Source: Acidobacteriaceae bacterium KBS 83
GTDB lineage: Bacteria; Acidobacteriota; Terriglobia; Terriglobales; Acidobacteriaceae
Assembly: GCA_000381585.1 (NCBI GenBank)
Contig: KB906740.1
Location: 62,001-126,000, forward strand
Length of the DNA stretch: 64,000 nucleotides
Direction: 5' to 3'
Below the pieces are notes generated by a model, which had not been told where the DNA came from, did no database searches, and saw only the letters and a program-made list of their open reading frames with translations. Each line of letters opens with the position of its first letter. The first letter of the stretch is position 1. This document shows positions 54,034 through 63,754 of this stretch, piece by piece. The translations under genes were made by a program, and so were the position numbers.

Positions 54034-57000
54034 TTGCGCACCGTCCAATGCCTCGCCTCGAGTGCTGCGTTTGCACTTGCAGCATTTGCCGCCGTACCGC
54101 TTCACGCACAGCTCTTCGAGATGAACCATGGGCATCATATGGGGCTCAATCTCAGCCCTCAGGAACAGGCCACCATCGAGCGGCTGGAGAGTCTCGACGT
54201 TCTGCCGGACGGCAAGTGGCGATACCACGAGGGGGATGTGCCGCATGGCGAACAGCCCTCCGTGGATGACAGCAGTTGGCAGCAGGTAGATGCTCACCGC
54301 GATCGTCACCACCGGCTGACGGCGCCGAAGGAAGCAGTGTGGTTTCGCCGCGAGATCGAAGTGCCACAGACATTGAACGGCTACGATCTGACCGGGTCGC
54401 GGGTGTGGTTCCGCTTCCGTGCGAACGCCAATGGTCCAGTGCCGGAGATCATCTACTTCAACGGCCGACGCGTCGCATTGGGAGATGATCTCGAGCCCAT
54501 CGTTCTCTTCGACGATGCGAAGCCGGGTGACAAAGTGCTGGTGGCGGTGAAGCTGCTGCCGACGGTAGATGAAAAGCGCATTGCCGGTGTCGATCTAAGT
54601 CTTGAGTTTGCCTCGAACCGCCCTAACCCGTCCGATCTGCTTACCGAGTTCGAGACCGCCGCGCTGCTGATTCCGTCACTGTCGAAGGATGTCTCCACCG
54701 ACAAAGCGACCCTGGCAAAAGCGATCGGCGATGTGAATGTGCCTGCGCTGGACAAGAACGATCAGGAGAAGTTCGACGCTTCGCTCAAGGCAGCGCAGCA
54801 GTCGCTCGAGGCGCTGAAGCCAGTGCTGCAGCAGGCCAACGAGCATCTGACCGGCAACTCGCACATCGATGCAGCATGGCTGTGGCCCTGGACCGAAACC
54901 GTGGACGTCGTCAAGCGCACCTTCGGCACCGCCGCGCAGTTGATGAACGAATATCCGACCTACACCTACACGCAGTCTGCAGCGCAATACAACCAGTGGA
55001 TTGCCGACAAATATCCCGAGCTGAATGACGAGATCAAGAAGCGCATCCAGGAAGGCCGCTGGGAACTCGTCGGTGGCATGTGGGTGGAGCCGGATCTGAA
55101 TATGCCAATCGGCGAATCGCTGGTACGCCAGATCCTCGTCGGTCAGGAAACCTTTCAGAAGCTCTACGGCACAACGACGCGCATCGGCTGGAATCCGGAC
55201 TCCTTCGGCTACAACTGGCAACTACCGCAGATCTACAAGCGCTCTGGCATCGACTACTTCGTGACCCAGAAGATGACCTGGAACGATACCAACCAGTTGC
55301 CGCTGAAGCTCTTCTGGTGGGAGTCTCCGGACGGCAGCAAAGTACTCACCTACTTCCCGCACGACTATGCCAATACGGATTTGAATCCGGTTCGCCTGGC
55401 GCAGAACACAGTGGAAGCACGCGATCGTGCGCCCGGGATCGATTCAGTAATGGATCTCTTTGGCGTCGGCGATCACGGTGGCGGCCCCACGCGCGCCATG
55501 CTGGATCAGGGGTTGCGCTGGATGCAGTCCGACAAAGTTGTGCCCCGTTCGGAGTTTGGGATGGCGCAGCCGTACTTTAGCGCAGTCGAGAAGCAGATTG
55601 GTTCCGACTCCCCCACCTGGAACTACGAAACGCTGGCCAAGGGAAACACAAAACTCCCGACGCCCGGCGCCGGACAGATCAGCATCCCCACCTGGAAGGA
55701 TGAACTCTATCTCGAGTTTCACCGCGGCGTCTTCACCACGCAGGCCGCGCACAAACGCAACATGCGCGAGAGCGAAGAGTGGCTGCTGAATGCGGAGAAG
55801 TATGCATCGCTGGCCTGGCTGGACGGCCGCAAGTATCCAGACACTGAGCTGACCGACGCGTGGAAGCATGTGCTGTTCAATCAGTTCCACGATCTCGCCG
55901 CCGGCTCGGGCATCGGCGTCATCTACCAGGATGCGCAGAAGGACTACAACCAGGTGCACTGGGCGACGGATGAGATCACCTCGAAGTCGCTCGATACCGT
56001 CCAGGCGCATGTGAACACGCATGTCCCCGCGAGCAGCGTGCCGGTCATGGTCATCAACCCGCTGGGCTGGGAGCGGTCCGGCGTTGCAGAAGCCAAGGTC
56101 CAGATGCCTTCGGCCGTCACCGGCGACATCTCGCTGCTGGACGCGAAAGGTCGCGTGCTGCCCTCGCAGATCGTCGAGAGCGATAAGAAGACGAATACGT
56201 ATCATCTGCTCTTCCTTGCAGAGGATGTGCCCTCGCTCGGCTACGAGGTGCTTCACGCGGTGCCCGGTAAGCGCGCTGCTGTGTCGGATTTAAAGGCCAA
56301 CGGCTCGACAATTGAAAACGCCGCGCTGCGCGTCACCGTCGATCCGCAGTCGGGCTGCATCACGTCTCTCTATGACAAGAAGGCGAGCTTTGAGACGATT
56401 GCCTCCGGTGGCTGCGGCAACGAACTGCAGGCCTTCAAAGACACGCCGAAGGACTACGATGCGTGGAACATCGATCCCGGCACGCTCGACGTTGCGCCGA
56501 CGCTGCTGAACAAGGCTGATTCTGTCACGTTGACCGAGCACGGGCCGCTGCGCGCAACGATCCGTGTGACGCGCACCTGGCAGAGCTCGAAGTTCGTGCA
56601 GGACATCACGCTCTACACCGGCTCGGACCACGCGGTAGTGACCAGCGACTTCGACTGGCATGAGCGGCACATCCTGCTGAAGGCAGCGTTTCCGTTGGCG
56701 GCCTCGGGGCCGTTCGCCACCTATGAGATCCCTTACGGCGCCATCGATCGGCCCACGACACGCAATAACAATATTGAGAAGGCGATGTTCGAAGTCCCCG
56801 CGCTGCGCTGGGCGGACCTCGGCGATGGCCAACATGGCATGAGCCTCATCAACGAGTCGAAGTACGGCTACGACGCGGTAGGCAATGTACTGCGTCTCAG
56901 CCTGCTGCGTGGGGCCACGTGGCCCGACCCGGAAGCGGATCAGGGGCACCAGCGCTTCAGCTACGCGCTCTACCCGCACGCCGGCGACTGGAAGCAGGCG

Positions 57001-57366
57001 CTCACTGTCCGTCACGGTTACAATTTCAACTTCCGGATGAAGGCCATGCAGGTGGAATCGCACACCGGTGATCTGCCGGAGCGGCACTCCTTCGCAGGCA
57101 TCCAGAACACCAATGTTGTCCTCACTGCGATGAAGCGCAGCGAGGACGGCAAAGGTCTGGTGATTCGCTTCTTCGAGTCCGCGGGTAAGGGCAGCGACGT
57201 CACTCTGAGCGTGCCTGCGGGAGCGACGTCAGCGACCGTCGTCAACCTGATGGAGAAGCCGGAAGGCTCGGCGCTCAGCGTCACGGGCGATAAGGTGACA
57301 GTCCCGGTCACGCCATACCAGATCCAGACAGTGCGTGTCGATTACGCTCCAGCGACCGAACACTAG
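54034..57366 (+). CDS. Glycoside hydrolase family 38 alpha-mannosidase, secreted
   Basis: 1110 residues. Start TTG 54034 with AAAGGAGAT six bases upstream; a signal peptide ends near VPLHAQ. A carbohydrate-binding-like domain (about 80-215) precedes the catalytic barrel, which has the zinc ligands in HIDAAWLWPWTE (His277, Asp279) and the nucleophile Asp389 in WNPDSFGYNWQLP. VGDHGGGPTRAM adds the second His. The middle and C-terminal beta domains (INPLGWERSG, then GHQRFSYALYPH) are as in class II mannosidases. It removes alpha-mannosyl units, probably for use as food. It stands alone, tdh following after 145 bases. Confidence 0.93.
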   Translation: MRTVQCLASSAAFALAAFAAVPLHAQLFEMNHGHHMGLNLSPQEQATIERLESLDVLPDGKWRYHEGDVPHGEQPSVDDSSWQQVDAHRDRHHRLTAPKEAVWFRREIEVPQTLNGYDLTGSRVWFRFRANANGPVPEIIYFNGRRVALGDDLEPIVLFDDAKPGDKVLVAVKLLPTVDEKRIAGVDLSLEFASNRPNPSDLLTEFETAALLIPSLSKDVSTDKATLAKAIGDVNVPALDKNDQEKFDASLKAAQQSLEALKPVLQQANEHLTGNSHIDAAWLWPWTETVDVVKRTFGTAAQLMNEYPTYTYTQSAAQYNQWIADKYPELNDEIKKRIQEGRWELVGGMWVEPDLNMPIGESLVRQILVGQETFQKLYGTTTRIGWNPDSFGYNWQLPQIYKRSGIDYFVTQKMTWNDTNQLPLKLFWWESPDGSKVLTYFPHDYANTDLNPVRLAQNTVEARDRAPGIDSVMDLFGVGDHGGGPTRAMLDQGLRWMQSDKVVPRSEFGMAQPYFSAVEKQIGSDSPTWNYETLAKGNTKLPTPGAGQISIPTWKDELYLEFHRGVFTTQAAHKRNMRESEEWLLNAEKYASLAWLDGRKYPDTELTDAWKHVLFNQFHDLAAGSGIGVIYQDAQKDYNQVHWATDEITSKSLDTVQAHVNTHVPASSVPVMVINPLGWERSGVAEAKVQMPSAVTGDISLLDAKGRVLPSQIVESDKKTNTYHLLFLAEDVPSLGYEVLHAVPGKRAAVSDLKANGSTIENAALRVTVDPQSGCITSLYDKKASFETIASGGCGNELQAFKDTPKDYDAWNIDPGTLDVAPTLLNKADSVTLTEHGPLRATIRVTRTWQSSKFVQDITLYTGSDHAVVTSDFDWHERHILLKAAFPLAASGPFATYEIPYGAIDRPTTRNNNIEKAMFEVPALRWADLGDGQHGMSLINESKYGYDAVGNVLRLSLLRGATWPDPEADQGHQRFSYALYPHAGDWKQALTVRHGYNFNFRMKAMQVESHTGDLPERHSFAGIQNTNVVLTAMKRSEDGKGLVIRFFESAGKGSDVTLSVPAGATSATVVNLMEKPEGSALSVTGDKVTVPVTPYQIQTVRVDYAPATEH

Positions 57367-57511
57367 CCGTGAGCGGGGATAGTGAACTGGAGAGGCGCAG
57401 CTCATGCTGCGCCTCTTCCTCTCTGCGTCCTGTGCTCTCTGCGCAGGTTCGCGGCAGCCGCACGTTAGACTGTGAGATTCAGCGCATGTGCGTCCAGATA
57501 GAAGGAGAACG

Positions 57512-58555
57512 ATGAAAGCACTGGCGAAGAGCCGCCGCGAGCGCGGGCTGTGGCTCGAAGATGTTCCCGAACCGGAGTACGGCATCAACGACGTGCTCAT
57601 CCGCGTGCGCTACACCGGCATTTGCGGCACCGATGTCCATATCTACGACTGGGACGAGTGGGCACAGAAGACAATTCCTGTCCCGATGGTGATCGGACAT
57701 GAGTTCGTCGGCGAGATCGTTGAAGTCGGCTCGAACGTGAACGACTTCCATCCCGGTGACATTGTCAGCGGGGAGGGGCACGTCACCTGCGGACGCTGCC
57801 GCAACTGCCTCGCTGGACGCCGGCATCTGTGCGCTTTTACCTCTGGTGTCGGAGTCAACCGCCCCGGCGCTTTTGCGGAGTTCGTTGTGCTGCCCATGAG
57901 CAACATCTGGCGTCACGAACCGAATGTGGATCAGGAAGTGGCCGCGATCTTCGATCCCTTCGGCAACGCCGTGCATACCGCCCTCTCCTTCCCGGTTCTG
58001 GGCGAGGATGTCCTGATCACCGGCGCCGGCCCGATCGGCATCATGTGCATTCCGGTGGTGAAGCGGGCGGGTGCGCGCCACGTGGTCATCACGGATCTGA
58101 ACCCCTACCGGCTGGAGCTCGCGCGCAAGATGGGTGCAACGCTTGCCGTGAACACAGCCGAGACACCCCTGCGCGAGGTGCAGAAGCAGCTGGGCATGCT
58201 GGAAGGCTTCGATGTAGGCCTCGAGATGTCCGGCAACGGCGCGGCCTTCCGCGACATAATCGCCAACATGTCTCACGGCGGCAAGATCGCCGTGCTCGGC
58301 ATCCCGGCCAAAGAAGTGGCTCTCGACTGGTCCAAGGTGATCTTCAACATGATCACCATCAAAGGCATCTACGGCCGGGAGATGTACGAAACCTGGTACA
58401 AGATGTCGGTCATGATCCATTCCGGGCTGGACATCTCCCCCGTCATCACGCATCGTTACAGCTACGCCGACTTCGAGCAGGGCTTTACCGCGATGCGCTC
58501 AGGCCAGACCGGCAAAATAGTGCTGGACTGGACCGGGTTGGTTGCGAGTCGGTGA
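57512..58555 (+). CDS. tdh: L-threonine 3-dehydrogenase
   Basis: Oxidises threonine to 2-amino-3-oxobutyrate with NAD+. 347 residues from ATG 57512, after GAAGGAGAACG. Catalytic zinc Cys38 in [15 protein letters not shown] and His in [12 protein letters not shown]; structural zinc by [15 protein letters not shown]; Rossmann loop GAGPIGIMC. The [11 protein letters not shown] string separates TDH from other zinc alcohol dehydrogenases. kbl, its usual partner, is absent here. Confidence 0.93.
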   Translation: MKALAKSRRERGLWLEDVPEPEYGINDVLIRVRYTGICGTDVHIYDWDEWAQKTIPVPMVIGHEFVGEIVEVGSNVNDFHPGDIVSGEGHVTCGRCRNCLAGRRHLCAFTSGVGVNRPGAFAEFVVLPMSNIWRHEPNVDQEVAAIFDPFGNAVHTALSFPVLGEDVLITGAGPIGIMCIPVVKRAGARHVVITDLNPYRLELARKMGATLAVNTAETPLREVQKQLGMLEGFDVGLEMSGNGAAFRDIIANMSHGGKIAVLGIPAKEVALDWSKVIFNMITIKGIYGREMYETWYKMSVMIHSGLDISPVITHRYSYADFEQGFTAMRSGQTGKIVLDWTGLVASR

Positions 58556-58618
58556 TTCCCGGCGCGTGGAACCGGCTCGGTCGTGGAAGCGTATTGCGGC
58601 ACAGCGGAGAAGCAATCC

Positions 58619-59599
58619 ATGGCAGACGACCTTTCGGTAAATCCTTCTGGCGAAGCCTCCCTTCCTGAGCAGCCGGGGCCGCGGCCAGAGCCGCATACGG
58701 TCCAGCGCGGCCCGCGCTGGGTCTTTTTCGGCGAAGATGGATTGCGCGCAGGCTGGAGCGCCCTGCTGTTTGTTGCGATCTTCGTCGCCCTCGCCGTTCT
58801 GTTTGGCGCGGGAGTCAAACTGCTCCACGTGCATACTCCCGATCGGAAAGCACCGTTGCCGCCACAATGGGCGTTCGTAGGTGAGCTTATCCAGGCGTTC
58901 CTGGTATTGCTGGCGACCTGGATTATGGCTCGCATCGAGGGGCGCCGCCTGATCGTCTACGGCTACGCCGGCCGGGCCAGATTGTCGCGATTTCTCTGGG
59001 GCGCCCTGTGGGGTATCATCGCGCTTTCCGCGTTGGTCGCTGTGCTGTGGAAGATGCATCTTCTCGCCTTCGACATGGGCCACCTGCAAGGCATAGCCGC
59101 TTGGAAGTACGGATTGGCGTGGCTGGCGATGTTCTTCCTCACGGGAATCGCCGAGGAGTCACTACTGCGCGGTTATCTGCAGTACACACTGACGCGCGGC
59201 ATCGGTTTCTGGTGGGGTGCCCTGCTGATGTCAATCCTGTTCGGTGTCTTACACGGTCATAACCAGGGCGAATCGCCGGTTGGTCTCTTCTCCGCGGGCG
59301 CGGTCGGCCTCGTCTTCTGCATCAGCCTCTGGTACACCGGCTCGCTCTGGTGGGCGATTGGCTTCCATATGGCTTGGGATTGGGCGCAAAGCTTCTTCTA
59401 CGGCACATCCGACAGCGGCATGGTCGCTCAGGGACACTTCCTCAACGAGCATCCCGTGGGCCCGCTCCTCTGGAGCGGCGGACCAACCGGGCCGGAGGGC
59501 AGCCTCTACATCGTTCCGCTGCTGCTTATCATGGCGCTTGCCATGTGGTTATGGTGGCGCCGCCGGGGGGTGACCGCGCCCTACAGCCAGGACGCCTAG
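58619..59599 (+). CDS. CPBP-family intramembrane metalloprotease
   Basis: 326 residues from ATG 58619 (GGAGAAG ribosome site). About seven membrane helices. The active-site motifs are present: EESLLRGYLQYTL (EExxxR), FGVLHGHN and FHMAWDWAQ. CPBP proteins (CaaX-protease/bacteriocin-processing class) cut within the membrane; in bacteria, roles range from bacteriocin immunity to unknown. The stop overlaps the convergent deacetylase gene by four bases. Confidence 0.9.
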   Translation: MADDLSVNPSGEASLPEQPGPRPEPHTVQRGPRWVFFGEDGLRAGWSALLFVAIFVALAVLFGAGVKLLHVHTPDRKAPLPPQWAFVGELIQAFLVLLATWIMARIEGRRLIVYGYAGRARLSRFLWGALWGIIALSALVAVLWKMHLLAFDMGHLQGIAAWKYGLAWLAMFFLTGIAEESLLRGYLQYTLTRGIGFWWGALLMSILFGVLHGHNQGESPVGLFSAGAVGLVFCISLWYTGSLWWAIGFHMAWDWAQSFFYGTSDSGMVAQGHFLNEHPVGPLLWSGGPTGPEGSLYIVPLLLIMALAMWLWWRRRGVTAPYSQDA

Positions 59600-60345
59600 C
59601 TTGCGGGGGACCACCGATCGAGCGTGACGAAGCGACTTCCATCACGCGTCGCCGTGCCGAGCAGGTTTGCCGTCGCTGTGACAGTTCGGCGGCGGTCGAT
59701 GCCCATCTCGAGGTGACTGCCATCGTGCATCAGCACGTTGCTGCCGCTATGGCGGCGCTGGTTCAGCGCGATGCCGCGCTCAACATATCGCTCAATCTCC
59801 GCCGGAGAGCCTGCCTTCCAGTCCTTCGAACTCACATTCCACAGTACAGGCGTCAGGCTCAGCTCGGCCGCGATCCGGAGCACCGCAGGGTTGCGAGCTC
59901 CAAACGGCGGACGGAAGAAACGCACGCGGCTGCCAATGGTGTCCTCGATCAGCGCGGTAGCATCGCCAATCTCCGCGCGGATGCGCTTTGCTCCCATATA
60001 CATCAGCCTGGGGTGCGTCATGGTGTGGCAGCCGATCAGGTGTCCTGCTTCGTGCAGGGCACGCGTAAGGCGTGGCTTCTGCCGGACGTAGCGGCCGATC
60101 ACGAAGAACGTCGCGCGGATCTGGTTGCGGGCGAGCACCTCCATCAACTGGCCGGTGTATGGATCGTTGGGGCCATCATCGTAGGTAAGTGCGACCTCCG
60201 CCGCGTCCTTTCCAGCAATGAGAGATCGCCCAAAGATTCGCGACGCGGGCCACAAAGCCGCGTAGTGAAAGCCGCCAACCGCCAGCCCTGCCGCGCACGC
60301 CGAGGCAGCAATCCATGCGGCATTCACGCTCGAGGAGCCAAGCAT
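59596..60345 (-). CDS. Polysaccharide deacetylase (carbohydrate esterase 4)
   Basis: 249 residues from ATG 60345. One N-terminal membrane anchor (AAWIAASACAAGLAVGGFHY). NodB motifs: TYDDGPND (motif 1 with base and metal Asp), HTMTHPRL (metal His pair), RFFRPPFGARN (motif 3), LWNVSSKDW (motif 4) and NVLMHDGSH (motif 5). It removes acetyl groups from chitin-, peptidoglycan- or exopolysaccharide-type chains outside the cytoplasm. Divergent from panB, 104 bases apart. Confidence 0.92.
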   Translation of the reverse strand: MLGSSSVNAAWIAASACAAGLAVGGFHYAALWPASRIFGRSLIAGKDAAEVALTYDDGPNDPYTGQLMEVLARNQIRATFFVIGRYVRQKPRLTRALHEAGHLIGCHTMTHPRLMYMGAKRIRAEIGDATALIEDTIGSRVRFFRPPFGARNPAVLRIAAELSLTPVLWNVSSKDWKAGSPAEIERYVERGIALNQRRHSGSNVLMHDGSHLEMGIDRRRTVTATANLLGTATRDGSRFVTLDRWSPAS

Positions 60346-60449
60346 CGTGTGCAGTGTAGCAATGCGCGCGCCGCTGCAGGTACAGGCGTATACTTTGGAA
60401 CGGAACGCAGGCAGCATCCCCAGGTGGGGAGTTGCACTGGAGGCAAATC

Positions 60450-61346
60450 ATGAGTCTGACCCCCGTCGCGGCCCCATCCGCAAAGATCACTCCCAACACA
60501 CTTCTGGAACGCAAGCAGGCACATCAGCCCATTACGTCGCTGACCGCCTACGACTACGCCACCGCACGGCTGGCCGATGAGGCTGGCATCGACCTTATCC
60601 TCGTGGGCGACTCGCTCGCCATGGTCGTGATGGGGCTCGAAAGTACGCTGCCCGTTACCGTGGACGAGATGCTGCATCACACGCGTGCTGCGCGCCGCGG
60701 GGTACGTCGCGCGATGTTCGTCGCGGACATGCCCTATGGTTCGTACCACCTGTCGGCAGACGACGGAGTCGCGAACGCGACGCGGTTTCTGAAAGAAGGC
60801 GGGGCAGAAGCGGTAAAGATTGAAGGCGCACGACCCGAGCTGGTGGAGCGCCTGGTGGCGGCGGAAATTCCGGTGGTGGCTCACATCGGACTCACGCCTC
60901 AGTCTGTGCACCGCATGGGCGGCTACAAGGTGCAGGGCAAGACGGCCGCTGAGTACGGCCGTCTGCGCAAGGAAGCTCGTGATCTGGAAAAGTCCGGCGC
61001 CTGCGCTTTGGTGCTCGAAGGCATGCCCCGCGAGCTCGCCGCGGAGATAACGGCGGAGCTCACGATCCCGACGATCGGCATCGGAGCCGGCGTGGACTGC
61101 GATGGCCAGATCCTCGTCTTTCACGACCTGGTGAACCTTACCTTTGCGCCTCCCGCACGCTTTGTTCGCCGTTACGCAGATGCGGCCGAGCTCTTCCGCA
61201 ACGCCATTGGCGCGTATCGCGATGACGTGGTGGAGCGGCGCTATCCCGCCGAGGACGAGAGCTATCATCTGCCGAAAAACGCCAGGGGCGCTGTAGCCGA
61301 GCCCGCAGTCGCGTTCGAGACTTCGAAGCTACGCCGCAAGGCATAA
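60450..61346 (+). CDS. panB: 3-methyl-2-oxobutanoate hydroxymethyltransferase
   Basis: First step of pantothenate synthesis, adding a one-carbon unit to ketoisovalerate. 298 residues from ATG 60450 with GGAGG six bases upstream; the earlier ATG at 60432 is rejected. Motifs: SLTAYDYATARL, VGDSLAMVVMG (metal Asp), ADMPYGSYHLS (metal Asp), GLTPQSVHRMGGYKVQG and IGIGAGVDCDGQILV. panC begins six bases after its stop, so they form an operon. Confidence 0.96.
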   Translation: MSLTPVAAPSAKITPNTLLERKQAHQPITSLTAYDYATARLADEAGIDLILVGDSLAMVVMGLESTLPVTVDEMLHHTRAARRGVRRAMFVADMPYGSYHLSADDGVANATRFLKEGGAEAVKIEGARPELVERLVAAEIPVVAHIGLTPQSVHRMGGYKVQGKTAAEYGRLRKEARDLEKSGACALVLEGMPRELAAEITAELTIPTIGIGAGVDCDGQILVFHDLVNLTFAPPARFVRRYADAAELFRNAIGAYRDDVVERRYPAEDESYHLPKNARGAVAEPAVAFETSKLRRKA

Positions 61347-61352
61347 CTCCAG

Positions 61353-62195
61353 ATGCAGGTATTGATCACCGTTCAAGAGATGCGCGCGGCCTGCCGCGCC
61401 ATCCGGCGCAACGGCCAATCGTTGGGTCTCGTCCCGACGATGGGTGCGCTGCATGCCGGCCACATCGCGTTGGTGCGCGCCGCGCGCTCACAGTGCGACG
61501 TGGTCGCCGCTTCCATCTTCGTCAACCCGACGCAATTCGGGCCCAACGAAGACTTCGCAAAATATCCGCGCACCTTTGAACAGGACTGCGCAATGCTGAG
61601 GAGTGAGAGCGTCGCTCTGGTTTTCGCTCCGCAGCCGGAGGAGATGTATCCGACCGGGGCCAGTACCATCGTTGAAGTCGAAGGGGTGGGTGACCGGCTC
61701 GATGGCGCATCCCGGCCGGGGCACTTTCGCGGCGTCGCGACTGTGGTCGCGAAGCTCTTCCACATCGCGGCTCCCGACAAGGCATTCTTCGGACAGAAGG
61801 ATGCCGCGCAGGTCGCTGTGCTGCGCCGCATGGTGCGCGATCTCAACTTCGACCTTGAGCTGATCGTGTGTCCCACGATGCGGGAGCCCGACGGTCTCGC
61901 CTTGTCATCCCGTAATCGATATCTCTCGGCGGAACAGCGCACACGTGCACTTGTGCTTTCCAGTGCGCTGAACGCGATCTCAGCCGCGTATCGCGCAGGG
62001 CAGAAGGATGTAGCGCGGCTGCTCGAAGCGGGCCGCCACGCGATCGCGGCAGAGCCGGAGGTGCGCATCGACTATCTGGCCATTGTCGATTGGGACACGC
62101 TGATGCCGTTCACCGAAGCTCGGGCGGGCGCGCTCGTAGCCGTCGCCGCACACGTGGGCAGCACACGTCTGATCGACAATACGATCCTTGAATAG
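61353..62195 (+). CDS. panC: Pantothenate synthetase
   Basis: Joins pantoate and beta-alanine using ATP. 280 residues. LVPTMGALHAGHIALV holds the HxGH-type nucleotide site; VNPTQFGPNEDF, FFGQKDAAQVAVLRRM and the KMSKS-like SSRNRYLS are in the family order. Second gene of the panBC pair. The third gene, panD, is not here. Confidence 0.96.
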   Translation: MQVLITVQEMRAACRAIRRNGQSLGLVPTMGALHAGHIALVRAARSQCDVVAASIFVNPTQFGPNEDFAKYPRTFEQDCAMLRSESVALVFAPQPEEMYPTGASTIVEVEGVGDRLDGASRPGHFRGVATVVAKLFHIAAPDKAFFGQKDAAQVAVLRRMVRDLNFDLELIVCPTMREPDGLALSSRNRYLSAEQRTRALVLSSALNAISAAYRAGQKDVARLLEAGRHAIAAEPEVRIDYLAIVDWDTLMPFTEARAGALVAVAAHVGSTRLIDNTILE

Positions 62196-62203
62196 ATACG
62201 AAT

Positions 62204-62854
62204 TCAGCCTCTGTTCGCGCGTGCCGGCCCGGAGACACAGGGGTGCCCCGCGACCGCAAAGCGCAGCGGGCGCTCCGCCGCTTTGGTGATCCCAATCCGC
62301 GGTGTTGTAGCAATATCCGGCGCTTCGTAGCCATCGTCCCGAAGCTGCAACTCCGAATTCGCGCTCAGCAGGTCGACGCCGTTGTGTGTGGCGCGCGTAA
62401 TCCCGAATGCCTGGCAGAGCCGGCCCGGTCCCGAGGTCAGCAGGCGTGGTGACGCATGCGGTCCGAGCCCCCGCCATGCCGCCATCTGTGACAGCCCCTG
62501 CAACGGCTCAAGCGCACGTACCAGCACGCTGCCTGCCTGACCCGTGGGCTCGCACGAGATGTTCAGGCAACTGTGCATGCCATAGATGAAGTAGACGTAC
62601 GCGTGGCCGGGCGGCCCAAAGAGCACTGCATTCCGCGCTGTGCGGCCTGCCGCGGCATGCGCTGCCGGATCGCCCTCGCCGAAGTACGCCTCTACTTCCA
62701 CAATTCGTCCCACAAGCAGCGCATCCTTCGTTCGGCGCACCAGCAGCTTGCCCAGGATCAGGCGTGCAGCCATATCCGGTCGCGTCTCTAATAGCACGCG
62801 GTCCAGCAACGTACCGGGGCTCGCGGTAGTTTCACCCGAGACGAAAGCGCTCAT
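62204..62854 (-). CDS. DNA-3-methyladenine glycosylase (AAG/MPG family)
   Basis: Removes alkylated purines from DNA. 216 residues from ATG 62854 (MSAFVSGETTASPG). Family strings: LVRRTKDALLVGRIVEVEAYFGEGDPAAHA (key parts RIVEVEAY and DPAAHA), VYFIYGMHSCLNI, VLVRALEPLQG and LTSGPGRLCQAFGI. The frame stays open upstream to 63421 opposite another gene, which is a shadow. Convergent with panC, nine bases apart. Confidence 0.93.
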   Translation of the reverse strand: MSAFVSGETTASPGTLLDRVLLETRPDMAARLILGKLLVRRTKDALLVGRIVEVEAYFGEGDPAAHAAAGRTARNAVLFGPPGHAYVYFIYGMHSCLNISCEPTGQAGSVLVRALEPLQGLSQMAAWRGLGPHASPRLLTSGPGRLCQAFGITRATHNGVDLLSANSELQLRDDGYEAPDIATTPRIGITKAAERPLRFAVAGHPCVSGPARANRG

Positions 62855-62939
62855 AAAAAAAAGTACCAGCCTCTCTCTATCTACAATCTTAAAGATTAGA
62901 GGGACTGGGAAATCGAAGGATTGAGAGAGGAAGGATTGG

Positions 62940-63497
62940 ATGCTGACGAAACACTGGACGCGAAGATTCGCACAGAGCATGGGAGTGACTCTACTGATGG
63001 TATGTGCGATGGCTTCTGCGCAGCGCATTCCCGCCGGCACTGAAGTGACAGTGCGGCTTGCCGAGGGCCTTGAATCAGGCAAAGCAACTGCAGGACAGAC
63101 CTGGAACGGTACGCTAGTCAACGACCTCACCAGTCGAAACGGCAAGGTCCTTGCGCGGGCTAGTTCGCCGGTGACCGGCGTGGTCAGCGATTCCGAGGAC
63201 TCCGGCCGACTGCATGCGCCGGGCGTTCTTTCCTTGAAACTGACTGAGGTGAATGGCGTTTCCGTGAATACGGACACGATCACGCGCGATGGCGAGGGAC
63301 ACACGAAGAGCAATGTGGCCAAGATTGGCGGCGGCACTGCCGCCGGCGCATTGATTGGCGGCCTGGCCGGCGGTGGCAAGGGAGCGGGGATTGGCGCTCT
63401 GGTCGGTGCGGGCGCAGGCACGGTCGGGGCACTCGCTACAGGAAAGCGTCAGGCGAAGCTTCCTGCCGAAACTACCTTGACGTTCACAACGCGATGA
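62940..63497 (+). CDS. Secreted glycine-zipper protein, function unknown
   Basis: 185 residues. Signal peptide ending near VCAMASAQR, a beta-rich region (IPAGTEVTVRLAEGL, then SSPVTGVVSDSEDSGR), then a glycine zipper (GGGTAAGALIGGLAGGGK, GAGIGALVGAGAGT) and the ending PAETTLTFTTR. Glycine zippers commonly insert in or cross membranes. The ribosome site GAGGAAGG (62926-62933) precedes the ATG. A truncated paralogue lies downstream at 63588-63748. Confidence 0.75.
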   Translation: MLTKHWTRRFAQSMGVTLLMVCAMASAQRIPAGTEVTVRLAEGLESGKATAGQTWNGTLVNDLTSRNGKVLARASSPVTGVVSDSEDSGRLHAPGVLSLKLTEVNGVSVNTDTITRDGEGHTKSNVAKIGGGTAAGALIGGLAGGGKGAGIGALVGAGAGTVGALATGKRQAKLPAETTLTFTTR

Positions 63498-63587
63498 GCG
63501 ATGTTCACTCGCGGCAGTGCTGCATTGCTGACGGAATGAAGAGTGGAGTACGTGTGATCGAGCGATGTTGCTGTTTATAGCTTTCCT

Positions 63588-63748
63588 GGCACCGCAGTCG
63601 GCGCTGCCCTCAGCGGGCTGATCGCCGGTGTCAGTCGAGCCGTTATCGGCGACGTTGTAGGGGCAATCACCGGCATCATCGCAGCGGCCACCACTCATGA
63701 CAGGGCAGCCATCCCAACGAGGCTGTCCTCACCTTTACCGTGCAATAA
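63588..63748 (+). pseudogene. Remnant of a second glycine-zipper gene
   Basis: One frame reads GTAVGAALSGLIAGVSRAV and GDVVGAITGIIAAATT; after a one-base shift near 63710 another frame gives PNEAVLTFTVQ and a stop at 63746-63748. Together they match the zipper and the tail (PAETTLTFTTR) of the gene just upstream. The N-terminal half is absent, so this is a decayed tandem copy. Confidence 0.6.
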
Positions 63749-63754
63749 GCCGAG

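Noticed and set aside
53638-54312. A 224-codon minus-strand frame before and across the GH38 start
   Set aside because: Cys/Arg-rich shadow overlapping the mannosidase signal peptide; no motif.
62855-63421. N-terminal extension of the alkyladenine glycosylase
   Set aside because: It is antisense to the glycine-zipper gene, Pro/Ala-rich and unlike the family, which starts near 62854.
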